A stretch of 64,000 nt of DNA, taken from Nakamurella alba. GTDB lineage: Bacteria > Actinomycetota > Actinomycetes > Mycobacteriales > Nakamurellaceae. The stretch's first letter is position 1. Every line of letters starts with the position of its first letter. Positions 36,159 to 47,585 of the stretch are shown piece after piece. The translations under genes were made by a program, and so were the position numbers. Under the pieces are notes generated by a model. The model made no database searches, was not told the DNA's origin, and worked only from the letters and a program-made list of their open reading frames with translations. Where the stretch lies: the NCBI RefSeq assembly GCF_009707545.1, contig NZ_WLYK01000008.1, positions 124,001 through 188,000 of the forward strand, given 5' to 3'.

Positions 36159-36232
36159 GGAACCGGTATGAGGTGGCCGTGCCGACGCGGTTCGGGCACC
36201 CTCGACATCAGACGAGAAAGATGAAAGCAGGC

Positions 36233-38833
<2,601 letters not shown>

Positions 38834-38918
38834 CCCGGCAGGCCGCCCGTCACCCGGCCGTTCACCCATCCCGCCGGGCCCCGGCGGCGAAGCACCCCGC
38901 GAGGCATGAAAGACGCCC

Positions 38919-38937
38919 GTCCGGGAATCATCCGGAC
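38919..38937 (+). terminator. Weak hairpin after clpB
   Basis: GTCCGG, 7-base loop, CCGGAC: a 6-bp stem 86 bases after the clpB stop and before the lipid methyltransferase gene. No T-tract. A weak candidate only. Confidence 0.35.
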
Positions 38938-38991
38938 AGCAGTGCCGTGTGCGGATGAGCGGTTGCGGACGACGAGCAGAGTGGTGGGTGC

Positions 38992-40281
38992 GTGGTGGGT
39001 GTGACGACAGCGGGACGGTTGGCGGAACTGGTCGGTCGGTTGACCGGCGGTGAGCTCCCGATCGGCCTCCGGGCCTGGGACGGGTCCACCGCCGGTCCGA
39101 CCGTCGGGCCGGTGCTGGTGATCCACTCCCGCCGTGCGCTGCGCCGGCTGCTGTGGAGCCCGGGCGAGCTGGGCCTCGCCGAGGCCTACGTCGCGGGTGA
39201 CGTCGACGTGGAAGGCGATCTGGCCGAAGGGCTCTCGGCCGTCTGGTCGGCCGTGGGCAGCGGCGCGCTGAACAAGCCGAAGGTGGGCGTCGGTGACTGG
39301 CCGCGGCTGGCCGCCGAGGCGCTGCGGCTCGGCGCCGTCGGCCCGCGCCCGCCGGCCCCCGGGCAGGCCTCGCTGCAGGGCCGGTTGCACTCCAAGGACC
39401 GCGACCGGGCGGCGATCGCCCACCACTACGACCTGTCCAACGACTTCTACGAGCTGCTGCTCGACGACTCGATGGCCTACTCCTGCGCCTACTTCACCGA
39501 CGGACCGTCCGGTGACCTGGCCGCGGCGCAGAAGGCGAAGCTGGACCTGGTCTGCCACAAGCTCGGCCTGCACGAGGGCTCCCGGCACCTGGACATCGGT
39601 TGCGGCTGGGGATCGCTGATCTGCCACGCCGCCGCGGAGTACGGCACGGTGTCCACCGGCGTCACGCTGTCCCGCGCGCAGTACGAGTACGTCAGCAAGC
39701 GGGTGGCCGCGGCCGGGCTGGCCGACCGGGTCACCGTGCGGCACGCCGACTACCGCGAGCTGGCCGACGACCCCGCCGTGCGCGGTGCCTTCGACGCGGT
39801 CAGCACCATCGAGATGGGCGAGCACGTCGGAGATGCCGAGTACCCGGCGTTCACGCAGATCCTGCACGACGTGCTGCGGCCCGGCGGCCGCGCGCTGGTG
39901 CAGCAGATGTCGCACGGCGTCAACGCCCCCGGCGGCGGCGCGTTCATCGAGACCTACATCGCGCCCGACATGCACATGAAGTCGCTCGGCACCACCGTCG
40001 ACCTGATCTCCGGGTCCGGCCTGGAGGTGCGCGACGTGCACGCCCTGCGCGAGCACTACGACTGGACCGTCCGGGCCTGGCACCGCACCCTCGAGGACCG
40101 CTGGGACGACGTGGTCGACATGATCGGCGAGGTCGGCGCCCGGGTCTGGCGGCTGTACCTGGTCGGCGGCGCCCTGGCCTTCGCCGAGAACCGGATGGGC
40201 GTCGACCAGATCCTCGCCGTCCGCCCGGGTGAGCACGGGGTCGCCGGGATGCCGGCCTCCCGCAAGGACTACGGATGGTGA
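38992..40281 (+). CDS. Cyclopropane-fatty-acyl-phospholipid synthase-family methyltransferase
   Basis: 429 residues from GTG 38992. The N-terminal lipid-binding part is followed by the SAM-dependent methyltransferase fold: HYDLSNDFYELLLDDSMAYSCAYF, the SAM loop HLDIGCGWGSLICHAA, GVTLSRAQYEYVSKR, and a late FIETYIAPDMHMKSLG. Family enzymes add a methylene or methyl group across an acyl-chain double bond in membrane lipids. In actinobacteria such genes also make 10-methyl branched acids with a partner reductase. Its stop overlaps the start of the DUF1295 gene by 7 bases, so the two proteins probably act in one pathway. Confidence 0.88.
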   Translation: MVGVTTAGRLAELVGRLTGGELPIGLRAWDGSTAGPTVGPVLVIHSRRALRRLLWSPGELGLAEAYVAGDVDVEGDLAEGLSAVWSAVGSGALNKPKVGVGDWPRLAAEALRLGAVGPRPPAPGQASLQGRLHSKDRDRAAIAHHYDLSNDFYELLLDDSMAYSCAYFTDGPSGDLAAAQKAKLDLVCHKLGLHEGSRHLDIGCGWGSLICHAAAEYGTVSTGVTLSRAQYEYVSKRVAAAGLADRVTVRHADYRELADDPAVRGAFDAVSTIEMGEHVGDAEYPAFTQILHDVLRPGGRALVQQMSHGVNAPGGGAFIETYIAPDMHMKSLGTTVDLISGSGLEVRDVHALREHYDWTVRAWHRTLEDRWDDVVDMIGEVGARVWRLYLVGGALAFAENRMGVDQILAVRPGEHGVAGMPASRKDYGW

Positions 40282-41096
40282 GCTGGTCCGCCCTGCTGGT
40301 GGTGCTCGGCGGTTCTCTGGTCGCCGTCGCACTGCTGATGGCGGTGGCCTTCCTGATCGGGAAGGCGACCGGCAAGTACTCGGTGATCGACGCGATCTGG
40401 GGCCCCGGTTTCGTGGTGGTCGCCGCGGCGTCCTTCCTGCTCTCGCTCGGTCACGGTGACACCCTGCAGCGGTTGGCCCTGCTGCTGGCGATCGCGATCT
40501 GGGGGCTGCGGCTGGGCGGCTACATCCTGCTGCGCAACCACGGACTGCCCGAGGACCCGCGCTACACCGAGATGCTCGAAGGCGCCGGGCCGTCCGCCAT
40601 CGTCCGCAAGGTCCAGGTGCCGCAGGGCCTGGCCATGTGGTTCGTCTCGCTGCCGGTGCAGGTCGGCATGGTGCTCGAGAACCCGGGCACGTTCGCCCGG
40701 ATCGTGCTGGTCGTCGGCCTGCTCGCGTGGGCCACCGGGGTCGGCTTCGAGGCGATCGGCGACGCCCAGCTGGCCGCGTTCAAGAAGGACCCGGCCAACA
40801 AGGGCACGGTGATGGACCGCGGCCTGTGGCGGTTCACCCGGCACCCCAACTACTTCGGCGACGCCTGCCAGTGGTGGGGGATCGGCCTGACCGTCGTCTG
40901 GGCCTGGCCCGGCCTGGTCGCCTTCGTCGGCCCGCTCGCGATGACGTACCTGATCGTCGCCAAGACCGGCAAGGCACTCACCGAGAAGCGCATGTCGTCC
41001 TCGAAGCCCGGCTACGCCGAGTACGTCGCGCGGACCTCGGGTTTCCTGCCGCTGCCGCCGAAGAAGGGGCCGGTCACCGCCGGGGAACCCCGATGA
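40275..41096 (+). CDS. DUF1295 membrane protein (steroid-reductase/ICMT-like)
   Basis: 273 residues with about six membrane helices, starting ATG 40275 inside the end of the preceding gene. The C-terminal half has RGLWRFTRHPNYFGDACQWWGIGL, the His-Pro-Asn-Tyr signature shared by steroid 5-alpha-reductases, sterol reductases and isoprenylcysteine methyltransferases; it binds NADPH or SAM. Given the coupling to a cyclopropane-synthase-like methyltransferase, reduction or modification of a membrane lipid acyl chain is plausible. That is inference from position. Confidence 0.82.
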   Translation: MVSWSALLVVLGGSLVAVALLMAVAFLIGKATGKYSVIDAIWGPGFVVVAAASFLLSLGHGDTLQRLALLLAIAIWGLRLGGYILLRNHGLPEDPRYTEMLEGAGPSAIVRKVQVPQGLAMWFVSLPVQVGMVLENPGTFARIVLVVGLLAWATGVGFEAIGDAQLAAFKKDPANKGTVMDRGLWRFTRHPNYFGDACQWWGIGLTVVWAWPGLVAFVGPLAMTYLIVAKTGKALTEKRMSSSKPGYAEYVARTSGFLPLPPKKGPVTAGEPR

Positions 41097-41121
41097 AGAT
41101 TCCCCAGTGGAGGAGCGTCCG

Positions 41122-41577
41122 TTGAAGACCGCGACCACCGGCACCGAGGTGCCCGACTTCGAACTGCCGGACCAGCACGGGACCCCGCGCACGCTGAGCG
41201 GCCTGCTGGCCGACGGCCCGGTGGTGCTGTTCTTCTACCCGGCCGCGATGAGCTCCGGCTGCACCAAGGAGTCCTGCCACTTCCGGGACCTGACGACGGA
41301 GTTCGCCGCCCTCGGCGCGCAACCGGTGGGCATCAGCACCGACACCGTCGACGCCCAGCTGGCCTTCGACAAGGCCAACCGGCTCGGTTACCCGCTGCTC
41401 TCCGACGTCGACGGGAAGGTGGCCGAGTCCCTGGGCGTGCGCCGCAGGTTCCTCACCCCGGTCAAGCGGGCCACCTTCGTCATCGATCCCGACCGCCGTA
41501 TCCGCGCCGTGTTCGCCTCGGAACTCTCCATGACCGCGCATGCGGATCGCGCGTTGGAGACCCTGCGCAGCACCTGA
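41122..41577 (+). CDS. Peroxiredoxin (BCP/PrxQ type)
   Basis: 151 residues starting at TTG 41122, chosen because GGAGGAG lies 6 bases upstream; the GTG at 41107 would place that site inside the gene. The thioredoxin fold carries FFYPAAMSSGCTKESCHFRDL: the first Cys is the peroxidatic Cys, and the second, five residues on, is the resolving Cys typical of BCP. The usual Thr-Pro before it is Ser-Ser. It would reduce peroxides using thioredoxin-like donors. It lies 25 bases after the DUF1295 gene, in the same direction, perhaps protecting the lipid-modifying step. Confidence 0.85.
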   Translation: MKTATTGTEVPDFELPDQHGTPRTLSGLLADGPVVLFFYPAAMSSGCTKESCHFRDLTTEFAALGAQPVGISTDTVDAQLAFDKANRLGYPLLSDVDGKVAESLGVRRRFLTPVKRATFVIDPDRRIRAVFASELSMTAHADRALETLRST

Positions 41578-41594
41578 TCGTGCGGCCGCCGACC

Positions 41595-41612
41595 GTTGGA
41601 GGGAACTCCAAC
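41595..41612. promoter_or_regulatory. GTTGGA-N6-TCCAAC operator-like box upstream of the ABC importer operon
   Basis: A perfect 6-bp inverted repeat with a 6-base spacer (GGGAAC), 103-120 bases before the substrate-binding-protein start. The identical half-sites with the same spacing recur at 56654-56671 before an acyl-CoA ligase. No regulator gene lies beside either box. Confidence 0.55.
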
Positions 41613-41714
41613 GGCGGCACCGGCCGATCTGCGATGTCGCCTGGATCTCATCAAGACTCTTGGGACTGCTCGCCCACACCCTCGCGAGCGCTCACACCCA
41701 AGAAAGAGGTCCTG

Positions 41715-43007
41715 ATGGCACCCCACGACTCGATGATGAGCCGTTCGCCGCTGTCCCGGGGCATCACCCGGCGGAGCTTCGTCGGCTCGATCGGCCTGGT
41801 CGCCTTCGGCGGCCTGCTGACCGCCTGCGGCTCGGACGAGACGCCGTCCGGTGGTACCACGACCGGCGGCGGTGCCAGCTCGGGCAGCGGCGGGGGCGGT
41901 GGCAACATCGTCATCGGCGAGGTGCACGCCACCACCGGGCCGGCCGCATCGACCTACAAGAACTACTTCATCCCGGCCAACATCGCGGTCGCCGAGCTCA
42001 ACGCCGCCGGCGGCATCATGGGCCGGCAGCTCACCGAGAACCTGAAGGACGACGGCGCCGACCCGGCCAAGGAGACCCAGGTCTTCCGCCAGTTCGCCGA
42101 GGAGGGCGTCAACTTCGTCATCGGGCCCAACACCAGCACCACCTGTCTGGCCGCGGTCCCGCTGGCCACCCAGAGCAAGATCCTCAACCTGAACGTGTCG
42201 ACCTCGGACAAGCTGAACGACGTCGCCTCGTACCCGTACTCGTTCCTGATCGGCCCGACCAACACGCCGGCGATGAATGCGATCGTCGACTTCGCGGTCG
42301 CCCAGGGCTGGACCAAGATCGCGCTGCTGCACTCGAACGACACCTTCGGGCAGCAGGCCGTCGACCCGATCACCGCCCGCGCCAAGGAGAAGGGCGCCGA
42401 GCTGGTGTCCGTCGTCGAGCACGCGGTGGACGCCACCGAGATGACCCCGTTCGTCTCCAAGATCCAGGAGGCAGCGCCGGACGTCGTGGTCTGCATCCAG
42501 GCGCTGGTGCCCACCCAGACCGCGATGTTCAACGCGTTCCAGAACCTGGGCTTCGACGTGCCGAAGATCGGCACCACCAGCATCAGCTCGGAGACCCTCC
42601 GGGTCGCGGTGCCGGCCGAGGCCTACGCGAACACCTACGCGGTGTACCTGAAGTCGTTCAGCTACACCGCCACCGAGCAGGTCTCGCAGAAGAACCTGGA
42701 CTACCTGAAGCTGGTCACCGCGCAGGCCGGCAACTTCAACGGCCTCACCACGGCCGGCCTGGTCTACGGCCCGTACGACTTCCTGCACATGCTGAAGATC
42801 GCGGTGGAGAAGGCCGGGTCCACCGACACCGAGGCCGTGGTCAAGGCTCTCGAGGAGATGGACCCCTACGACGGCGTCGCCGGGACCATCAAGTTCACCG
42901 CCGAGTCGCACAACGGCCTGACCGACGACGCACTGGTCGTCTGCAAGGCCGCCTCCGGCGGCGACGCGGCCAAGTCCCAGGGCGGGTTCCTGCTCGAGCG
43001 GGGCTGA
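41715..43007 (+). CDS. Branched-chain-amino-acid-type ABC substrate-binding lipoprotein 1
   Basis: 430 residues from ATG 41715 with GAGG upstream. The N-terminus has a twin-arginine signal (TRRSFVGSIGLVAFGGLLTACGS) ending in a lipobox, so it is likely a Tat-exported lipoprotein. A Gly/Ser linker follows and then a type-I periplasmic-binding fold: IGEVHATTGPAASTYKNYFIPANIAVAELNAAGGIMGR, FVIGPNTSTTCLAAVPLA and KIALLHSNDTFGQQAV. It feeds LivH-LivMG-LivF encoded downstream. The family binds amino acids but also many aromatic and other carboxylates; the acyl-CoA ligase that follows favours a carboxylate. Confidence 0.9.
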   Translation: MAPHDSMMSRSPLSRGITRRSFVGSIGLVAFGGLLTACGSDETPSGGTTTGGGASSGSGGGGGNIVIGEVHATTGPAASTYKNYFIPANIAVAELNAAGGIMGRQLTENLKDDGADPAKETQVFRQFAEEGVNFVIGPNTSTTCLAAVPLATQSKILNLNVSTSDKLNDVASYPYSFLIGPTNTPAMNAIVDFAVAQGWTKIALLHSNDTFGQQAVDPITARAKEKGAELVSVVEHAVDATEMTPFVSKIQEAAPDVVVCIQALVPTQTAMFNAFQNLGFDVPKIGTTSISSETLRVAVPAEAYANTYAVYLKSFSYTATEQVSQKNLDYLKLVTAQAGNFNGLTTAGLVYGPYDFLHMLKIAVEKAGSTDTEAVVKALEEMDPYDGVAGTIKFTAESHNGLTDDALVVCKAASGGDAAKSQGGFLLERG

Positions 43008-43014
43008 GCACATG

Positions 43015-43099
43015 ACACCGGCGGCTGGTGCGGTCATGATCATGATCACGCCCGCCGCCGGGTGTGCCGGTACCGGCCCGCGGCGGGCCTGACCGGCAC
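43015..43099 (+). other. Two hairpins and a CATGAT palindrome between binding protein and ligase genes
   Basis: ACACCGGCGGC (43015) pairs with GCCGCCGGGTGT (43054-43065) with one bulge, enclosing TCATGATCATGATCA. Then GTGCCGGT (43064) pairs with ACCGGCAC (43092). The two stems share bases, so they are alternatives. It may be an attenuator or processing site that lets the binding protein be made in excess. Confidence 0.45.
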
Positions 43100-43136
43100 G
43101 AGCACACCGAAGTGACGACCGAGCGGAGCACGGAAC

Positions 43137-44792
43137 ATGACCCTTGACCTGGGGACGGCGGACACAGCCACGGGGATCGAGCTGGAGGTGCTCGCGGACG
43201 AGAGCTACCGGTCGTTCAACGTGCTGCCGGGGGACTGGCTGCGGCTGCAGACCCGGCGCGCCGCCGGCAACACCGCGTTCGTCCTGGGCGACGGCACCCG
43301 GATGACCTACGCCCAGGTCAACGACCGGGTCAACCAGCTGGTGCACTACCTGCACGAGAAGGGCATCGGCCGCGGCGACCGGGTCGCCACCATGGCCACC
43401 GACGGGCTGCGCCACGTGGAGGTGCTGCTCGCCACCCTCAAGGTCGGTGCCACCTTCATGCCGCTCAACTACCGGCTCAGCCGGCAGGAGGCGGACGTGC
43501 TGCTCGGCAGGGGCCGGCCGGCGTTGCTGTTCCACTCCGGCCGCTACGCCGACCTGCTGGCCGGTGTCGCCGATGCCCACCCGTCGATCGCCGAGGTGGT
43601 GTGCCTGGACGGCCCGGCCGCCGGCGCCCTGGACTACGAGCAGATGATGACCGGCCGCCCCGCGGTCGAGCCGCCGCCGCAGCAGGCGCAGGCCGAGGAC
43701 ATCGCCGTGCTGGCCTTCACCAGCGGCACCACGGGTCTGCCCAAGGGCGTGATGACCTCGTACCGGATGTTCCACGGCATCTGCATCGTGCAGCTGCTGG
43801 AGTGCGAGATGAAGCGCAGCGACGTGTATCTCACGTCCTCGCCGCTGTTCCACTCGGCCGGCTACTTCCAGACGATGATGTGTCTCTACCTCGGCTGCCC
43901 GGTGCTGCTGCTGCCGCAGTTCGACGCGGAGGAGGTGCAGGGCTGGCTGGCCCGGCCGGACGGGCCCACGGCGGTGTTCCTGGTGCCCACCATGCTGCAG
44001 CGGGTGATGTCGGTGCCCGGCGCGCGGGAGGCGAACTACCACCAGCTGCGGATGATCTGCTACGGCGCGGCACCGATGGCGCCGGCCCTGCTGCGCGACG
44101 CCATCGAGATGTTCGGCTGCGACTTCGCGAACAGCTTCGGCGCCGGCACCGAGAACGGCGCCTCCGCCTGGCTCACCCCGGCCGACCACAAGCGCGCCGC
44201 GGCCGGCGAGTGGCACCTGCTCGGGTCCGTCGGTCGCCCCGGCATCGGGAACGAGATGCGCATCTGCGACCCGGATCTGGTCGATGTCCCCACCGGAGTT
44301 GTCGGTGAGATCGTCACCCGGAACAACACCACCATGTCCGGCTACCAGGGCCTGCCGGAGAAGACCCGGCAGTCGCTGCCCGGCGACGGCTGGTTCCGGG
44401 CGGGCGATCTCGGCATGCTGGACGAGGACGGGTTCCTCTGGCTGAACGGCCGGTCCAGCGACATGGTGATCCGCGGCGGCGAGAACATCTACCCGCTGGA
44501 GATCGAGCACGTGATGACCGAGCACCCGGCGGTGTCCGAGGTGGCCGTCGTCGGCGTACCGGACGAGCACTGGGGCGAGCAGGTCCGGGCCTGGGTGGTG
44601 CTGCGCGAGGGGGTACCGGTCACTCCGGCCGAACTGCACGCCTACTGCCTGGAGCACCTCGGCCGTTACAAGGTGCCGGCCGAGTACTGGTTCGTCCCCG
44701 AACTGCCGAAGAACGCCAGCGGCAAGATCCTGAAACGCGAACTGGTGCAGTGGTCCCCGCAGGACGCCGGCGCCGGCGGCGGGTCGGTCTGA
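43137..44792 (+). CDS. AMP-forming acyl-CoA ligase 1
   Basis: 551 residues. It is an ANL-superfamily enzyme: the P-loop is LAFTSGTTGLPKGVM, the adenylate-binding part is NSFGAGTENGAS, and GRSSDMVIRGGENIYPLEIE carries the hinge. The C-terminal Lys lies in NASGKILKREL. It converts a carboxylate to its CoA thioester using ATP. It sits between the binding protein and the permease genes of an ABC importer, so its substrate is probably the imported compound, activated on entry. It is most like ligase 3 at 61413, and less like ligase 2. Confidence 0.9.
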   Translation: MTLDLGTADTATGIELEVLADESYRSFNVLPGDWLRLQTRRAAGNTAFVLGDGTRMTYAQVNDRVNQLVHYLHEKGIGRGDRVATMATDGLRHVEVLLATLKVGATFMPLNYRLSRQEADVLLGRGRPALLFHSGRYADLLAGVADAHPSIAEVVCLDGPAAGALDYEQMMTGRPAVEPPPQQAQAEDIAVLAFTSGTTGLPKGVMTSYRMFHGICIVQLLECEMKRSDVYLTSSPLFHSAGYFQTMMCLYLGCPVLLLPQFDAEEVQGWLARPDGPTAVFLVPTMLQRVMSVPGAREANYHQLRMICYGAAPMAPALLRDAIEMFGCDFANSFGAGTENGASAWLTPADHKRAAAGEWHLLGSVGRPGIGNEMRICDPDLVDVPTGVVGEIVTRNNTTMSGYQGLPEKTRQSLPGDGWFRAGDLGMLDEDGFLWLNGRSSDMVIRGGENIYPLEIEHVMTEHPAVSEVAVVGVPDEHWGEQVRAWVVLREGVPVTPAELHAYCLEHLGRYKVPAEYWFVPELPKNASGKILKRELVQWSPQDAGAGGGSV

Positions 44793-44794
44793 TC

Positions 44795-45667
44795 ATGGAC
44801 GCCGTCTTCTACATGCTCGTCTACGGCGGCCTGTACGGCATGGTCGCGATGAGCTTCAACGTCATGTACCAGCCGACGAACATCTTCAACTTCGCCCAGG
44901 GCTCGGTCGTGGTGATCGGCGCCCTGCTCGCCTCCACACTGCTGGCCGGGCACGTGCCCTGGCTGGTGGCGCTGCTGGCCGGCATGCTGGCCGGCGGGAT
45001 CCTGGCCATGGTCATCGATCTCGTCGCCATCAAACCGGTGCTGCACCGGGACGCGGCCTCGCACTCCTGGCTCATCACCACGCTGGCGGTGTCGCTGATC
45101 CTGGACGACCTGATGGGCAAGATCTGGGGCGGCGAGGCCCGGCTGGTGCCCTACCCCGAGCCGTTCTCCGCGACCTTCGTGGTGCGCTCCGGCGGCGGCG
45201 GGCTGTCCAGCTACAGCTTCGTGCTGATCATCGTGCCGTTCCTGGTGCTCGGCATCCTCACCTGGATCTACCGCACCCGGATGGGCCGCGCCGTGAAGGC
45301 GGTGGCCGAGGAGCGCCCCGGCGCCCTGCTGCGCGGCATCGACCCGGTCTCGCTGACCCGGGCCTCCTGGTTCCTGGGTGGGCTGATCGGTTCCGCCGCC
45401 GGCATCCTCGCCTCACCGGTGATGTTCGCGTCGGTCACCCTCGGGCCGATGCTGCTGATCAAGGGCTTCATGTGCGTGGCGATCGGCGGGGTGGGCAGCA
45501 ACAAGGGTGCCCTCGTCGCCGGCTACATCATCGCGCTGGCCGAGGGTGTGATGGCCGCCCGGGTCAACACCGCACTCGTGCCGGCCGCCACCTTCGCGGT
45601 GCTGCTGGTCGTGCTGCTCATCCGCCCTCGGGGCATCTTCGCCGAACGGGAGGTCAAGCGTGTCTGA
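44795..45667 (+). CDS. ABC importer permease, LivH type
   Basis: 290 residues from ATG 44795, two bases after the ligase stop. It has eight or so membrane helices, with the LivH-family features NIFNFAQGSVVVIGALLA near the N-terminus and RGIDPVSLTRASWFLGG (the EAA-like ATPase contact) in the second half. It forms the channel with LivM. The final codons overlap the start of the LivM-LivG fusion by 8 bases, so assembly in fixed ratio is expected. Confidence 0.92.
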   Translation: MDAVFYMLVYGGLYGMVAMSFNVMYQPTNIFNFAQGSVVVIGALLASTLLAGHVPWLVALLAGMLAGGILAMVIDLVAIKPVLHRDAASHSWLITTLAVSLILDDLMGKIWGGEARLVPYPEPFSATFVVRSGGGGLSSYSFVLIIVPFLVLGILTWIYRTRMGRAVKAVAEERPGALLRGIDPVSLTRASWFLGGLIGSAAGILASPVMFASVTLGPMLLIKGFMCVAIGGVGSNKGALVAGYIIALAEGVMAARVNTALVPAATFAVLLVVLLIRPRGIFAEREVKRV

Positions 45668-47585
45668 GCTGATGGAACGGATCCGGCCCACCAAGGGCGA
45701 CAAGGCATCCCGGTCCGCGGCCCGGCTGGCCTCCGGCCGGCCGCCGCGGCTGCGGGACTCGCTGCAGCGCACCTGGTTCTGGTGGGCACTGCTGGTCGCG
45801 GCCGGGGTGGTCTTCCCGGTGCTGTCCGACAGCACCTACATCTACTTCCTGGCCGGCGGCATCGGCGTCTACTGCCTGGTCGGCGTCGGGATGAACCTGC
45901 TCTACGGTCTGGGCGGCCAGGTCTCGCTGGGCCAGGGTGCGATCGTCGCGGTCGGCTCGTACACCGCCGGGATCGCGCTGGTGCACGGCGAACTCGACAT
46001 GTGGACGGCGCTGGTCATCGCGACCGTCGTCGGCGCGGTCACCGGCATCCTGATGGGCCTGCCCTCGCTGCGGCTGTCCACCTGGTACTTCGCGTTGACC
46101 ACCCTGGCCTTCGGTGAGCTGGTGCTCGGCCTGGTCGAGTACTTCAGCGAGTACACCGGCGGCACCAACGGTCTCGTCGGCATCTTCGTCGACCTGACCT
46201 CCGGCGAGCTGTACTGGGTGATCGTCGCGGCCAACGTGGTCGGCCTGGCGCTGTACTTCACCTTCGTCAACTCGCGTCTCGGCCGTGGGCTCATCGCGAT
46301 CAAGGAGGGCGGTGAGGCGGGCACCGTCTCCGGCGTCCGGACGATCTCCATCAAGGTCATCGTGTTCGCGATCAGCGGCGCCTACGCCGGGGCGGCCGGT
46401 GCGCTGTTCGCCTACGAACAGCAGGTCATCGCGCCGGACCAGTTCACCACCAACTTCTCGATCTTCTTCATCGTCATCATCGTGGCCGGCGGCTACGGCC
46501 GGTGGCTCGGGCCGGTGATCGGTGCGCTGGCGTTCTTCGCGGTGCCCGAGCTGCTCACCGATCTCAACGAGTGGCGGATGGTCATCTACGGCGCCGCGCT
46601 GCTGCTGTTCATGGCGTTCGCGCCGAACGGGATCATGGGCGCCCTGGAAGCGCTCTGGGCCCGGGTCCGCGGCCGCACACCGAAGGACGCCGCCGGGCCC
46701 GGGTCGAGATCCAGTGGTGAGGCCGGGTACGACGAGGACCTCGAGGTGTCCGCGTCGGCGGCCAAGGCGGAACGGCTGGCGTCGCTGCTGCGGTCGGCCG
46801 AGGCGCCCGACGGGAGCACCGACATCGGCCGGCTCACGGTCGACGACGTCGCCGTGTCCTTCGGCGGGGTGAAGGCCCTGCAGGGCGTCTCGATGACCCT
46901 GGACTCGGGGAAGATCTACGGCCTGGTCGGCCCGAACGGTTCCGGCAAGACCACCCTGCTCAACGTGATCACCGGCATCTACAAGCCGTCCACCGGATCG
47001 GTGCACCTGCACGGCGAGCTGCTGACCGGGGTGGCGCCGTCCAAGCTGGCTGCGCTCGGGATCGCCCGGACCTTCCAGACCCCGCGCCTGCTCAAGGATC
47101 TCAGCGTCTGGGAGAACGTGATGCTGGGCGGGTACACCGCCGAGAAGTCCTCCTCGCTGGAGGTGCTGCTGCGGATCGGCCGGGCCCGGAAGGAGTCCCG
47201 CCGGCTGGGTGCCCGGGCCTACGAGCTGCTCGACGTACTGGGGCTGGCCGAGCACGCCGGCACCCGGGCCGGTGACCTGCCGCACGGCCTGCAGCGCATG
47301 CTGGAGATCGCCCGGGCGCTGATGGTGCAGCCGCGCCTGCTGCTGCTGGACGAGCCGGCGGCGGGCCTGTCCGCCGACGAACTGCAGGTGCTCGACCAGC
47401 TGGTGCGCAACCTGGGCGGCGGCGGCGTGACCGTGCTGCTCGTCGAGCACCACATCGGCTGGGTCCGCGAACTCTGCGAACACGTCACCGTGCTGGACCA
47501 GGGCAAGGTCGTCACCGCCGGGGATCCGGAGACGGTGTTCGTCGACCCGCGGGTCCGCGAGACCTACCTGGGAGTGCTCGGATGA
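45660..47585 (+). CDS. Fused ABC permease-ATPase, LivM-LivG
   Basis: 641 residues from GTG 45660. The N-terminal part (about 40-345) is a LivM permease: GMNLLYGLGGQVSLGQGAIVAVGSYT and LPSLRLSTWYFALTTLAFGEL. A charged linker leads to a LivG ATPase (about 390-640) with Walker A VGPNGSGKTTLL, a degenerate signature LPHGLQRMLEIA, Walker B RLLLLDEPAAGL and the Liv-type C-terminal extension. The two are usually separate genes; fusions occur in actinobacteria. Translation is coupled to livF through ATGA. Confidence 0.93.
   Translation: MSELMERIRPTKGDKASRSAARLASGRPPRLRDSLQRTWFWWALLVAAGVVFPVLSDSTYIYFLAGGIGVYCLVGVGMNLLYGLGGQVSLGQGAIVAVGSYTAGIALVHGELDMWTALVIATVVGAVTGILMGLPSLRLSTWYFALTTLAFGELVLGLVEYFSEYTGGTNGLVGIFVDLTSGELYWVIVAANVVGLALYFTFVNSRLGRGLIAIKEGGEAGTVSGVRTISIKVIVFAISGAYAGAAGALFAYEQQVIAPDQFTTNFSIFFIVIIVAGGYGRWLGPVIGALAFFAVPELLTDLNEWRMVIYGAALLLFMAFAPNGIMGALEALWARVRGRTPKDAAGPGSRSSGEAGYDEDLEVSASAAKAERLASLLRSAEAPDGSTDIGRLTVDDVAVSFGGVKALQGVSMTLDSGKIYGLVGPNGSGKTTLLNVITGIYKPSTGSVHLHGELLTGVAPSKLAALGIARTFQTPRLLKDLSVWENVMLGGYTAEKSSSLEVLLRIGRARKESRRLGARAYELLDVLGLAEHAGTRAGDLPHGLQRMLEIARALMVQPRLLLLDEPAAGLSADELQVLDQLVRNLGGGGVTVLLVEHHIGWVRELCEHVTVLDQGKVVTAGDPETVFVDPRVRETYLGVLG

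Noticed and set aside
41388..44657. Minus-strand open frame of 1089 codons
   Set aside because: Antisense shadow of the peroxiredoxin, binding protein and ligase genes; low-complexity Arg/Gly/His/Gln composition, no domains, and high-GC DNA keeps such frames open.
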